The notes beneath the pieces were generated by a model. It was given only the letters and a program-made list of their open reading frames with translations. It was not told the DNA's origin and searched no databases. The position numbers and the translations under genes were made by a program. 64,000 nt of DNA, from assembly GCF_010669145.1 (NCBI RefSeq), contig NZ_CP048632.1, forward strand, positions 1,054,001 to 1,118,000, given 5' to 3'. The stretch comes from Rhizobium oryzihabitans. GTDB lineage: Bacteria; Pseudomonadota; Alphaproteobacteria; Rhizobiales; Rhizobiaceae. This document shows positions 18,880 through 27,131 of the stretch, piece by piece (the stretch's first letter is position 1; each line of letters starts with the position of its first letter).

Positions 18880-19926
18880 TTAGAACGTGCGCTGAAGGCG
18901 AACGAAACCGGTAACTTCGTCGTCACGACCATCTTCGTCGTAGTAGTTGGCGGTGATCTTGGTGGCCAGACCTTCGGTGATCTTGTAGTCAACCGTCAGA
19001 CCAGCAGTCCAGGCGTCACGGTCGCCAGTGAAGTCGCCGTCAAGCTGGTTAACGTCCAGCTTGCTGAGGTATTCGAAGCCGGGGGTAAGCGTCAGGCGAT
19101 CCGTAGCCTTGATCGCGTACTCAACGGCAACAGCCCATTCAGACTTTGCGTAGTAAGCGTTGTCGCCAGAGGCCCATACACCGGCGAGGCCGAAGGTGCC
19201 CGGACCAATGTCCGCGAACAGGATGCCACGGATAGCAACGTTTTCTGCATCGAAGTCGTAGCTGGCGATCAGGTTGGCGGTAACTGCGCCGAACTTGCCG
19301 CCGATCATGCCGCCGATACCGACGTTGTTGTCTGCACCGTACTGGTACTGACCGTACTGGCCTTCGAGCTCGTCAACCGAGAGAGCAGCCTGGAAAGAGC
19401 CCGCATCGTAGGTGTACTTGATCGAGTTGAACAGGGTGTTGGTCGACAGGATGTCGGTTTCGCCATTCAGATCGTCGTCCCACCAGCTGTAGAACTTACC
19501 GACCTTCAGGCCGCCGAGTTCGATGAAGGCCTGGTCAACGAAAACGCCAGAACCAGTGTTGCCGGTGCCGGATACAGCACCAGCGGTGCCGCCATCAGCG
19601 TTGCCACGGAAGCCGATGAAGCCACGCAGAGCACCGAGTTCGGTGTCGGTGCGGGTGTCAACTTCGAACTGGGCGCGTGTGAACGAATCCCAGTCAGAAG
19701 TGCCGGACGAGTCACGGCCAAAGTTGGTCTGGAAACGGATGTAACCGCCGAACTTCAGGCAGGTTTCGGTGCCGGGGATGTAGAAGAAGCCGGTGCCGAA
19801 AGCGTCGCAAACGCGAACGTATTCGAGGGGCTCAGGCTCAGCAGCGACGATAGCGTCAGCAGCCTGTGCGCCGGATACTGCTGCGAGAGCCGCAGCGGAG
19901 CCGATGAGAAGGCTCTTGATGTTCAT
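18880..19926 (-). CDS. Outer-membrane porin 1 (RopA/Omp2 family)
   Basis: A 348-aa porin of the Rhizobiales Porin_2 family (RopA in Rhizobium, Omp2a/b in Brucella). It has a signal peptide (MNIKSLLIGSAAALAAVSGAQA), the paired-cysteine N-terminal segment YVRVCDAFGTGF...ETCLKF, alternating amphipathic beta strands and a terminal phenylalanine (FVRLQRTF) needed for BAM assembly. The RBS GGAGGTC lies 6 bp before the start. The first 59 residues are identical to porin 2, as are the 5' leader and terminator; the strands and loops between differ. Expected role: diffusion of small hydrophilic solutes. Confidence 0.93.
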   Translation of the reverse strand: MNIKSLLIGSAAALAAVSGAQAADAIVAAEPEPLEYVRVCDAFGTGFFYIPGTETCLKFGGYIRFQTNFGRDSSGTSDWDSFTRAQFEVDTRTDTELGALRGFIGFRGNADGGTAGAVSGTGNTGSGVFVDQAFIELGGLKVGKFYSWWDDDLNGETDILSTNTLFNSIKYTYDAGSFQAALSVDELEGQYGQYQYGADNNVGIGGMIGGKFGAVTANLIASYDFDAENVAIRGILFADIGPGTFGLAGVWASGDNAYYAKSEWAVAVEYAIKATDRLTLTPGFEYLSKLDVNQLDGDFTGDRDAWTAGLTVDYKITEGLATKITANYYDEDGRDDEVTGFVRLQRTF

Positions 19927-20458
19927 GGTTGACCTCCAGTCAAACGCTTAATCTTCTAAGCAGCGAGTGGGAAACACAAATCGATGCGTGCCGCTTATGG
20001 AGATGATTAGAGCCAAAACGGGCCGGACAGGCAATCGCAATCGTGACAAAAGGAAGACAGTAAGGTGTCCTTAGTTTTTCATTGTTGCGAAATAGCTACA
20101 ATTCTAATTGCCCCAACTCAATTCTTAATGAATCGTTAATTTCTTATTTATTTCACATACTTACGAGGAAGGGCGAAATTCCCTCGCGAGCAAGATTCGG
20201 CCAAAAAACAGAATGCCGACGCAATCAGACCACGCGAAGTTGCCAAAAAGCGATTTGCTGGGCTGTAGAATCGGACACGTTCGGCGCTCAGAACCGCCTC
20301 ACCGCCCCGCTCAATATATGAACGAATCGGCAGCCATGGACGCCGTCTAACGCCAGTCAGAGAAAATGCACTCGAAGCACCGCAGTCAATCGTAGCTCGA
20401 TCACCTGTGCAGTGATGCGTCACACGCGCCTTCCGAGGTCAGATTGACAGAAAATAAA
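19927..20458. other. Porin 1 upstream region
   Basis: A 532-bp AT-rich gap between the porins, likely holding the porin 1 promoter. A TTAA-N7-TTAA site with an embedded GAATC lies at 20125-20139 (reported separately). The small ORFs here show no protein-like pattern. Confidence 0.5.
20125..20139. promoter_or_regulatory. CtrA-like site upstream of porin 1
   Basis: TTAATGAATCGTTAA matches TTAA-N7-TTAA, the core of the alphaproteobacterial CtrA box, with T rather than C as the next base. It contains a GANTC (CcrM) methylation site. It lies about 200 bp upstream of porin 1. Confidence 0.35.
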
Positions 20459-20484
20459 AAAGCCCGGCTCGAGAGCCGGGCTTT
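20459..20484 (-). terminator. Terminator of porin 2
   Basis: The 12-bp stem AAAGCCCGGCTC/GAGCCGGGCTTT is identical to the porin 1 terminator and lies 25 bp past the stop. Confidence 0.9.
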
Positions 20485-20509
20485 CCATCACTGACAATGT
20501 CAGATCAGA

Positions 20510-21565
20510 TTAGAACGAACGCTGAAGGCGAACGAAACCGGTAACCTGGTCGTCACGGTTGTCGATGTCAACGTAGTTAACAGCGATCTTCGTGGAGAGG
20601 CCCTGCGTGATCTTGTAGTCGAGCGTCAGACCGGCCTTCCAACCGTCGTCGTTCGAGAAGTCATCCCAGGAAACCAGGCCGTAGTTGCCGTAGTACTGAA
20701 CGCCGGGGGTCAGCGTCAGCTTGTCGGTTGCCTTGATGGCGTATTCAGCAGCAATTGCCCACTCGGAGACGTTGTAGTAAGCGTTTGCGCCAGAAGCCCA
20801 AACACCAGCCAGGCCAAGCGTGCCCGGACCAACGTCAGCCGTTGCGATCAGGCGTACAGAGCCGTTTTCGCGGTCGGTGTCGTAGCCGCCGATGAGCTGG
20901 AAGGAAGCAGCGCCGAGCTTGGCGCCAACGCCGAGAGCAACACCAACATTGTTGTCGGATTCGTTAAGCGTGCCACCAAGGGTGTTGGCGACGCTAACGC
21001 CTTCGAGTTCGTCAACCGAAACACCTGCCCAGAAGGAACCAGCGTCGTAGGTGTAACGAATGGAGTTGAACAGAGCGTTGGAAGACAGCTCGTCCGTTTC
21101 GCCAGAGAGGCCATCGTCCCACCAGCTGTAGAACTTACCGACCTTCAGGCCACCGAGTTCGATGAAGGCCTGGTCAACGAAAACGCTCGAGGACGAGGAA
21201 GAGCCGTTGTCAGCATTGCCGCGGAAACCGATGAAGCCACGCAGAGCGCCGAGCTCGGTGTCGGTGCGGGTGTCGATTTCGAACTGAGCGCGCGTGAAAG
21301 CGTCCCAATCAGAAGTGCCGCCGTTGTTGGTGCCGGCGCTTGTACCGTTACCGTTCTTGAAGTCTACCTGGAAACGAACGTAGCCCTGGAACTTCAGGCA
21401 GGTTTCGGTGCCGGGGATGTAGAAGAAGCCGGTGCCGAAAGCGTCGCAAACGCGAACGTATTCGAGGGGCTCAGGCTCAGCAGCGACGATAGCGTCAGCA
21501 GCCTGGGCGCCGGATACTGCTGCGAGTGCCGCAGCGGAGCCGATCAGAAGGCTCTTGATGTTCAT
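20510..21565 (-). CDS. Outer-membrane porin 2 (RopA/Omp2 family)
   Basis: A 351-aa paralogue of porin 1 in the same orientation, with the same 22-aa signal peptide, cysteine-flanked N-terminal region and C-terminal FVRLQRSF. The differences concentrate in extracellular loops, for example a Ser-rich insertion (GSSSSSSVF) and a Gly/Asn-Thr-rich loop near residue 75. The leader GGTTGACCTCCAGTCAAA upstream of the start is shared with porin 1 (reverse-complement sense), so both probably have the same translational signal. Two independent transcription units are likely, since each has its own terminator and a long upstream gap. Confidence 0.93.
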   Translation of the reverse strand: MNIKSLLIGSAAALAAVSGAQAADAIVAAEPEPLEYVRVCDAFGTGFFYIPGTETCLKFQGYVRFQVDFKNGNGTSAGTNNGGTSDWDAFTRAQFEIDTRTDTELGALRGFIGFRGNADNGSSSSSSVFVDQAFIELGGLKVGKFYSWWDDGLSGETDELSSNALFNSIRYTYDAGSFWAGVSVDELEGVSVANTLGGTLNESDNNVGVALGVGAKLGAASFQLIGGYDTDRENGSVRLIATADVGPGTLGLAGVWASGANAYYNVSEWAIAAEYAIKATDKLTLTPGVQYYGNYGLVSWDDFSNDDGWKAGLTLDYKITQGLSTKIAVNYVDIDNRDDQVTGFVRLQRSF

Positions 21566-22149
21566 GGTTGACCTCCAGTCAAAGTTTTTAAAAGGGTCTG
21601 GGTACTTTCGCTGAAGGACAGCATTCCCTGCCCCATTCCCGTGTTCTTAGAAGCCAAACGATCCACCGCCTCGCTTCTGGTCGTGAAAATACAAAAGGTT
21701 TCGCGGCTTGCAATCGCCAACATCCGATAAACCGCATTTACGTATATGCTTCATTTCGGTTTGTTGCGGAAACAACACACAGCGCGTCGCCAGCTGGCAG
21801 GCGGCTTTACAATGCGTTAAGAAGTTCCTTGAAAATCCGTTAGTTAGCGCGGTTAACAAGGCCTTTCTAAACTACGAGCCTTTTCGATGAACTATTGCTT
21901 CGCCGGCCAAGGATAACGGAAATTTTTGCTTTCCCTTGTCCCGTCTCTGGCATGACGGGATCAACGGCACCGAGAAACACGGACGGACCGCGGCCGTTTC
22001 ACCAGACAACGATTCGGAACGCTGGTCGCGGCCTGTCACAGGGCGTACTGATTTGCGCCAAATGGGTGCTCGCCGCGGAAGGTTGTACGCGGCTCGTAGG
22101 TGAGTCGTTTTGAGAAGATTTGTCAGAGAAGGTTGCGCATTGCGCTTGA
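21566..22149. other. Intergenic region porin 2 / tRNA-Ser
   Basis: A 584-bp gap that should contain the porin 2 promoter on the minus strand. The ORFs seen in it are short and lack family-like sequence. No clear repeat or terminator recognised. Confidence 0.45.
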
Positions 22150-22240
22150 TGGCGGAGAGGATGGGATTCGAACCCACGATACGCTTTTGACGTATACTCC
22201 CTTAGCAGGGGAGCGCCTTCGACCACTCGGCCACCTCTCC
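22150..22240 (-). tRNA. tRNA-Ser (GCT)
   Basis: Read on the minus strand, the gene starts GGAGAGGTGGCCGAG and ends CCTCTCCGCCA, giving a 7-bp acceptor stem and an encoded CCA. The anticodon loop CTGCTAA gives anticodon GCT (serine AGC/AGU codons). There is a long variable arm (TATACGTC...GCGTATC), as expected for a class II tRNA, and a T loop GGTTCGAATCCC. Confidence 0.97.
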
Positions 22241-22249
22241 GGTGCGGCC

Positions 22250-22278
22250 TGATTATTGCTTAAAAAAAATGATTGCAA
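22250..22278 (-). promoter_or_regulatory. Sigma-70-type promoter of tRNA-Ser
   Basis: On the minus strand TTGCAA (22273-22278) and TAATCA (22250-22255) are spaced by 17 bp, ending 10 bp before the tRNA. Confidence 0.5.
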
Positions 22279-22348
22279 GGCTTTTTCGCCGAGAAGCCGA
22301 AAAACCTGTTGGTGGAGCAACGGTCAGTGAAACTTTGCAGGCAATTGG

Positions 22349-22373
22349 GGAACTTCTTTAATGCCGGCACGTT
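22349..22373 (+). promoter_or_regulatory. EcfG/RpoE2-type general stress promoter
   Basis: GGAAC at 22349-22353 and CGTT at 22370-22373 are separated by 16 bp, the consensus of the alphaproteobacterial general stress sigma factor EcfG. It lies 30 bp upstream of the 113-aa membrane protein gene. Confidence 0.6.
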
Positions 22374-22402
22374 CTCGCTTCGGAAACAAAAGAGGTGTTC
22401 TA

Positions 22403-22744
22403 ATGGCTCAGACCAAACTGAATGTTGTCGAAGACACGATCGAAAACCAGATTGCGGAGTTGCGCACGCAAATCGCGTCTCTCTCCAAATCCGTTTCCGC
22501 CCGCGCGGAAGGTGTAGGCGAGGATGCATCCGAATTTCTGGATGAGGCACGTGGCCGCGTTCGCAAGGCGGCAAGCAACGTGCGCGCCCAGGGACAGAAC
22601 GTCGTGGAGGCGGTCAAGGAAAATCCCGGCACCGCGACCTCGCTGCTGACGATCGTCGGCGCACTCGGTTTTGCGATCGGTTATGCGGTCGGCGCGGGCA
22701 CACAGCAGAGCTCGTCCAACAGCAGCCTTTATCGCTGGCGCTGA
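22403..22744 (+). CDS. YqjD/ElaB-like (DUF883-type) membrane-anchored protein
   Basis: A 113-aa protein: a charged, mostly helical N-terminal part (residues ~5-80, EDTIENQIAELRTQIASLSKSV, Glu/Arg-rich) and one C-terminal membrane segment (SLLTIVGALGFAIGYAVGAG). This is the layout of ElaB/YqjD proteins, which in E. coli are stationary-phase proteins of the inner membrane; YqjD has been linked to ribosomes. The ATG at 22403 follows AGAGGTG. An EcfG-type promoter lies directly upstream and a terminator follows, so it looks like a stress-induced single gene. Confidence 0.7.
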   Translation: MAQTKLNVVEDTIENQIAELRTQIASLSKSVSARAEGVGEDASEFLDEARGRVRKAASNVRAQGQNVVEAVKENPGTATSLLTIVGALGFAIGYAVGAGTQQSSSNSSLYRWR

Positions 22745-22772
22745 TAGTCTGCCTATACGATCAAAACCCAGG

Positions 22773-22800
22773 GCAAGGCGGGATTTATTCCGCCTTGCTT
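22773..22800 (+). terminator. Terminator after the YqjD-like gene
   Basis: GCAAGGCGG pairs with CCGCCTTGC around GATTTATT, followed by TTCTTC; it begins 28 bp after the stop. Confidence 0.7.
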
Positions 22801-22840
22801 CTTCGCGCTAATTCCAAAGACATGAAAAATGGGGGCGAAC

Positions 22841-23017
22841 ATGCAGTTCAGCGACGATCTTGAAGAGGCATTGTCGGATTTTGCGAGAGATCACGGCATT
22901 AACAGGGATGAGGCGATCCAGCGCATCGTCCGCGCCGCCCTCATCAACAACGGTTATCTTGCCTCCGGCGAAGAGGGCATTCCGCCGGAAAAGCTGAATG
23001 CCAGCAACGACGATTGA
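22841..23017 (+). CDS. Small ribbon-helix-helix-like protein
   Basis: A 58-aa protein (begins MQFSDDLEEALSDFARDHG) whose central INRDEAIQRIVRAALINNGYL looks like the helix-turn-helix part of a ribbon-helix-helix (CopG/Arc) fold, so DNA binding is possible. GGGGGCG lies 5 bp before the ATG at 22841; an ATG four codons upstream lacks such a site. There is no toxin-like partner downstream: the next gene is convergent. Target unknown. Confidence 0.6.
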   Translation: MQFSDDLEEALSDFARDHGINRDEAIQRIVRAALINNGYLASGEEGIPPEKLNASNDD

Positions 23018-23020
23018 GCG

Positions 23021-23818
23021 TCAGTATCCGGATTTCGCCGCAGGTGCTGCCCCGCCCTTGTAGCGGCTGGAGAGCGACCGCAACGTGTTGGCAAATTCCG
23101 TGACATCGGCACCGACGGCGACAAAGGACGCACCGAGTTCGAGATAACGGCGATTGAAAGTCTCATTGAAGGTGAGAATGCCGGCAGCCTTGCCGGCTGC
23201 GACGATCTTGACGATTGCCGCCTCGATGACCGCCTGCACTTCCGGCTCATCCAGCTTGCCGAGATAACCCATATCCGCCGCGAGATCCGCCGGGCCGATA
23301 AAGACGCCGTCCACACCCTCCACCGCGAGAATATTGTCGAGATCGTTGATCGCCGCACGGGTTTCGGCCTGCACCAGCAGGCAGACGCTATCGGAGGCGC
23401 TATCGGCATAGTCGGTTATCGTATTGAAGGCGGATGCGCGGGCAACGGCCGCCCCCATACCGCGAATACCGCGTGGCGGATAATGCATGGCGCTGACCAA
23501 ACCTTCAGCCTGGGCTGCCGAATCAACCATGGGAACGAGCAGCGTGCGCGCGCCCGCATCCAATAGCTGCTTGATCATCCAGCTTTCGCCGACCGGCACA
23601 CGCACCACCGGCTCGGCGGGCGATGTGGCAAGGGCGCGCAGCTGGTCGATGATGCTGCGCAGATCGTTCGGCCCATGCTCGCCGTCAATCACCAGCCAGT
23701 CGAACCCCGCTGTTCCGGCGATTTCCGCCGTGATGGCCTCACCCATGTCGAGCCAGAGACCGATTTGCGGCTTGCCGGCATGGATGGCTGTTTTGAAACG
23801 ATTTTCGGGAGCGGGCAT
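23021..23818 (-). CDS. HpcH/HpaI family aldolase
   Basis: A 265-aa class II, metal-dependent aldolase of the 4-hydroxy-2-oxoheptanedioate / 2-dehydro-3-deoxyglucarate aldolase type, which cleaves 2-keto-3-deoxy acids to pyruvate and an aldehyde. Visible motifs are VIDGEHGPND, VRVPVG, LLVQAETRAAI (metal-binding Glu) and GPADLAADMGYLG (metal-binding Asp). It starts 7 bp downstream of the reductase stop on the same strand, so the two are almost certainly co-transcribed. The natural substrate is not clear. Confidence 0.87.
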   Translation of the reverse strand: MPAPENRFKTAIHAGKPQIGLWLDMGEAITAEIAGTAGFDWLVIDGEHGPNDLRSIIDQLRALATSPAEPVVRVPVGESWMIKQLLDAGARTLLVPMVDSAAQAEGLVSAMHYPPRGIRGMGAAVARASAFNTITDYADSASDSVCLLVQAETRAAINDLDNILAVEGVDGVFIGPADLAADMGYLGKLDEPEVQAVIEAAIVKIVAAGKAAGILTFNETFNRRYLELGASFVAVGADVTEFANTLRSLSSRYKGGAAPAAKSGY

Positions 23819-23825
23819 GATGTCC

Positions 23826-25043
23826 TCAGGAGAGCAGTAATTTCAGATCGGCAGACGGGTCCGCCAGGATGGTGCGGTCAGGCTCTGCGCCGGTATCGAG
23901 CAGTTTCTTGCCGGAGACATAGGCCTTCGCGTCATTGACGGCATCGACGGCCACGAAGCGGCCATCGCGGAAATACCAGACAGACCAGCTGCCTTCGCGT
24001 GCGCCGGGCCGCAGCACCGTCTCGTCGTAACCGAGGTTGAAACCGGCAATCTGCAGCTTTACCTCGTATTGATCCGACCAGAACCACGGCTTGGCGTCAT
24101 AGGCGATTTCTGTGCCGGCCAGCACATGAGCGGCGGCCTCGGCTTGATCGACCGCGTTCTGGACCGATTCGATTCGCACATGCTGGCCGCGCCAGGGCAG
24201 CAAGGCACAATCGCCCACCGCATGAATATCCTTGTCCGAGCTACGGGTATATTCGTCCACCAGAATGCCATTGCCGACATCAAGGCCCGATTCGCGGGCA
24301 AGACGATCATTCGGGGTCACGCCGATGCCGACGATGACGAAATCCACGTCGAGCGTCGAACCATCGGAAAGTTCAGCGGCGGCAACCCGGCCATCCATGC
24401 CGACAAGACGCACAAGGCCGGTCTTTTCGCGGATCGCGACGCCGTTTGCCTGATGGATGCCGCGCATGATGTCAGCCGTTTCCGGCGCTGCCACACGCTG
24501 GAGAATGCGGTCGGCCATTTCGATCAAGGTCACATCGAGGCCGAGCTTGCGGGCGACAGCCGCCGCTTCCAGACCGATATAACCGCCGCCGATAACCAGC
24601 AGCCTGCGGCCGGGCTTCATCTCTTCCATCAGCCGGTCGGCATCGCGCTTGTCGCGAACGGTCAGAACCCCTTCGAGATCGCCGCCGATGCTGGCGGGCA
24701 GCAGGCGTGGTGAAGCACCGGTTGCCAGCACCAGCCTGTCGTAGGAAAGCGTGCTGCCATCCTGCATGCGCAACGATTTGGCCGCGCCGTCGATCTCCTC
24801 CACCCAGGTGGAGAGCCGGATATCGACATTGTTTTCCGCGTACCATTCCACGGGGCGAAACATCAGCCGGTCGAAGCTCATCTCGCCGAGAAGGTATTTT
24901 TTGGAAAGCGGCGGCCGCTGGTAAGGATGGGCATCCTCGGAACCGATGATGGTGATGGGGCGCTCATCCTTCAGCGCCCTGAGCTTTGCGGCCAGCGCGA
25001 AAGCGGCCTGCCCTGCCCCGACGATTACCAGCCTTCCCGTCAC
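23826..25043 (-). CDS. FAD-dependent ferredoxin/rubredoxin-type reductase
   Basis: A 405-aa flavoprotein resembling ferredoxin reductases of Rieske oxygenase and P450 systems (CamA/BphA4/ThcD type). It has an N-terminal FAD dinucleotide fold (VIVGAGQAAFALAAKL), an NAD(P)H-binding fold (LLVIGGGYIGLEAAAVARKLG) near residue 145, and the FAD motif HAVGDCALLP. GTG at 25043, preceded by GGGAGTGG, is the natural start; the longer ORF reaches into non-conserved sequence. No ferredoxin or oxygenase is adjacent; the only partner is the HpaI aldolase downstream. Confidence 0.87.
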   Translation of the reverse strand: MTGRLVIVGAGQAAFALAAKLRALKDERPITIIGSEDAHPYQRPPLSKKYLLGEMSFDRLMFRPVEWYAENNVDIRLSTWVEEIDGAAKSLRMQDGSTLSYDRLVLATGASPRLLPASIGGDLEGVLTVRDKRDADRLMEEMKPGRRLLVIGGGYIGLEAAAVARKLGLDVTLIEMADRILQRVAAPETADIMRGIHQANGVAIREKTGLVRLVGMDGRVAAAELSDGSTLDVDFVIVGIGVTPNDRLARESGLDVGNGILVDEYTRSSDKDIHAVGDCALLPWRGQHVRIESVQNAVDQAEAAAHVLAGTEIAYDAKPWFWSDQYEVKLQIAGFNLGYDETVLRPGAREGSWSVWYFRDGRFVAVDAVNDAKAYVSGKKLLDTGAEPDRTILADPSADLKLLLS

Positions 25044-25371
25044 ATTCCACTCCCAGAACAATCGCGATGGGACGATCCTGCCGCATTCACGAAGCCATAT
25101 TGCCGGATCAGGCGTAACGCCAAGTACGGCCCGCGTCAACCGCGCAGCCACGCCAGCCCTGTGCAAGCATGACGCATTATCAGCACAGGCTCAGACAGGA
25201 CTGCAACCGGAAGGAGCCGGGCGCATTTCCATCAAGGGAAACATCGTTTTGCGAAATGGATGTTGGCCCATGTCGAGACGGACAAGGTATAATTGCGCGG
25301 ATTTCCTTCACGACCTGGCAAGGAAGCCGCGTTAAAATAGGCACCAGGAAGAGGCAATCCGGGAGGTTGTC
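25044..25371. other. Divergent intergenic region reductase / PilZ gene
   Basis: A 328-bp gap between divergent genes that must hold both promoters. I see no gene, repeat or tRNA in it. Confidence 0.45.
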
Positions 25372-25719
25372 ATGGCTTTACATATGGATCCCCGTCAAAG
25401 CGTCCCCCAGGACGAGCAGTACGAGAAATTTCAGATCGACCGGCCCGGCAAGATCACCTTCATCGGGCATCATCTCAGCGCCAAGGACACGATGCGCTGC
25501 CTCGTGCGCACCATTTCCCTTTACGGCGCGGAACTCGAAGTCAGCCCGCATCTGGAGATGCCTGCCAATTTCTATCTGGAAATCCTCGGTATTCGCGACG
25601 AAATCGGCTGCACGCTGATCCGTCGGGAGGAGGAAAAGGTGACCATCGGCTTCAACATGCTGATCGATGCCGAATTCCTGCACCATGTGCGCAGATTGAG
25701 TTTCGAGACCAGCGCCTGA
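25372..25719 (+). CDS. PilZ domain protein
   Basis: A 115-aa protein that appears to be a single PilZ-like domain. The N-terminal part has the basic/aromatic segment KITFIGHHLSAKDTMRCLVRTISLYGAELEV. The canonical RxxxR and DxSxxG motifs of c-di-GMP binding are degenerate (RTISLYGAELE in place of DxSxxG), so binding is uncertain. GGGAGG lies before the ATG. A terminator with a 7-T run follows, so it is a single gene. A diguanylate cyclase is encoded at 47.4 kb. Confidence 0.65.
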   Translation: MALHMDPRQSVPQDEQYEKFQIDRPGKITFIGHHLSAKDTMRCLVRTISLYGAELEVSPHLEMPANFYLEILGIRDEIGCTLIRREEEKVTIGFNMLIDAEFLHHVRRLSFETSA

Positions 25720-25808
25720 ACCCGACACGGCGTGCCGACCGATTCGCCGGCAGGTTTTTCTGTCGGGGAGTGGCCGAGGAAAAAACTGTTCCAAAACAGT
25801 CATCCGAT

Positions 25809-25838
25809 AACCGGGCGCGGCTTGCGTCCGGTTTTTTT
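25809..25838 (+). terminator. Terminator of the PilZ gene
   Basis: AACCGG and CCGGTT with a GC-rich interior, followed by TTTTTTT, 90 bp after the stop. Confidence 0.75.
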
Positions 25839-25887
25839 GCACCTATTGTGTGCCGGGTTTTAAAACAGGTACCGGAACTCTCAGCCA

Positions 25888-27000
25888 ATGTCCGCTTTTT
25901 CACGCCTTACGCCGCTTGCCGTCTCGCTCCCTTCAACCGTTCCTTTCGTTGGCCCCGAGGCCATCGAGCGAAACCGCGGCCTGAAGGTGGAAGCGCGGAT
26001 AGGCGCCAACGAAAGCGGCTTTGGCCCCGCCCCTTCCGTGCTTCTGGCCATGCGGGATGCGGCCGCCGACACCTGGATGTATAGCGATCCTGAAAATTTC
26101 GAGTTGAAGGAGGCGCTGGCCATCCACCACGGCGTTGCGCGCGGCAACATTGCCATTGGCGGCGGGGTCGATGGGTTGCTGGGTGAGATCGCAAGGCTGA
26201 TCGTCGAGCCGGGAACGCCGGTGGTCACCTCGCTCGGCGGTTATCCCACCTTCAATTACCACGTGAACGGCTTTGGGGGAAAACTCGTGACCACACCCTA
26301 TGTCGACGATCACGAGGATCTCGACGGGCTTCTCGATCTCGTTATCCGGGAAAATGCACCGCTCGTCTATTTCGCCAATCCCGACAATCCGATGGGAAGC
26401 TGGTGGGAAGCAAGCGAGGTCGTTGCCTTTGCCCGGGCGCTGCCGGAAACCTGCCTGCTCATTCTGGACGAAGCCTATTGCGAGACCACACCCGCAAGCG
26501 CCGTACCGGCCATTGACGCGCTGATCGGCCAGCCGAACATCCTGCGCATGCGCACTTTCTCGAAGGCCTATGGGCTGGCTGGCGCCCGCGTGGGTTATGC
26601 CATCGGCACGCTTGGCAATGTCGAAGCCTTCGACAAGATCCGCAATCATTTCGGCATGGCGCGTATTTCTGTCGCCGGCGCATTGGCGGCGCTGAAGGAC
26701 CAGGCCTATCTGCATGAGGTCGTCGGGAAAATCTCAGAGGCCCGCGATCGCATCTCGGCGATTGCCCGCGATAACGGATTTTCGCCGCTCCCCTCGGCCA
26801 CCAATTTCGTCACCATCGATTGTCACCGCGACGGCACTTACGCCCGCGCCATCGTTGACGGCTTGATGGAGCATGGCGTGTTCATCCGCATGCCGGGCAT
26901 CGCTCCGCTCAACCGCTGCATTCGCGTGAGTGTGGGACCGGAAGACAAGCTCGATCTTTTTGAAACGGCGCTGCCGAAGGTTATCAAGGCGCTGGGGTGA
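25888..27000 (+). CDS. HisC-like PLP-dependent aminotransferase
   Basis: A 370-aa fold-type I class I/II aminotransferase close to histidinol-phosphate aminotransferases. It has YFANPDNPMGSWW (Asn contacts PLP), LILDEAYCE (Asp pairs with the pyridine nitrogen) and FSKAYGLAGARVGYA with the Schiff-base lysine near residue 230, and ends with the carboxylate-binding arginine in NRCIRVSVG. Isolated from other his genes, it may be a second HisC or an aromatic aminotransferase; sequence alone does not decide. Confidence 0.85.
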   Translation: MSAFSRLTPLAVSLPSTVPFVGPEAIERNRGLKVEARIGANESGFGPAPSVLLAMRDAAADTWMYSDPENFELKEALAIHHGVARGNIAIGGGVDGLLGEIARLIVEPGTPVVTSLGGYPTFNYHVNGFGGKLVTTPYVDDHEDLDGLLDLVIRENAPLVYFANPDNPMGSWWEASEVVAFARALPETCLLILDEAYCETTPASAVPAIDALIGQPNILRMRTFSKAYGLAGARVGYAIGTLGNVEAFDKIRNHFGMARISVAGALAALKDQAYLHEVVGKISEARDRISAIARDNGFSPLPSATNFVTIDCHRDGTYARAIVDGLMEHGVFIRMPGIAPLNRCIRVSVGPEDKLDLFETALPKVIKALG

Positions 27001-27017
27001 TATTTAGTGCTTCCTTT

Positions 27018-27131
27018 CCGTCATTCCGGCCCTGAGCCGGAATCCAGCGCGATCAAGTCCTTGATCGCGAAAGACTCTTTCACGCCGCAGACGCGGCGTG
27101 GCTGGATGCCGGATCAGGTCCGGCATGACGG
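27018..27131. repeat. Mosaic palindromic repeat, copy 5 (variant core)
   Basis: Type-B ends (CCGTCATTCCGGCCCTGAGC; right end GCCGGATCAGGTCCGGC). The core has GCGATCAAG/CTTGATCGC and CACGCCGC/GCGGCGTG palindromes instead of the usual modules. It lies just after the HisC-like gene. Confidence 0.78.
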
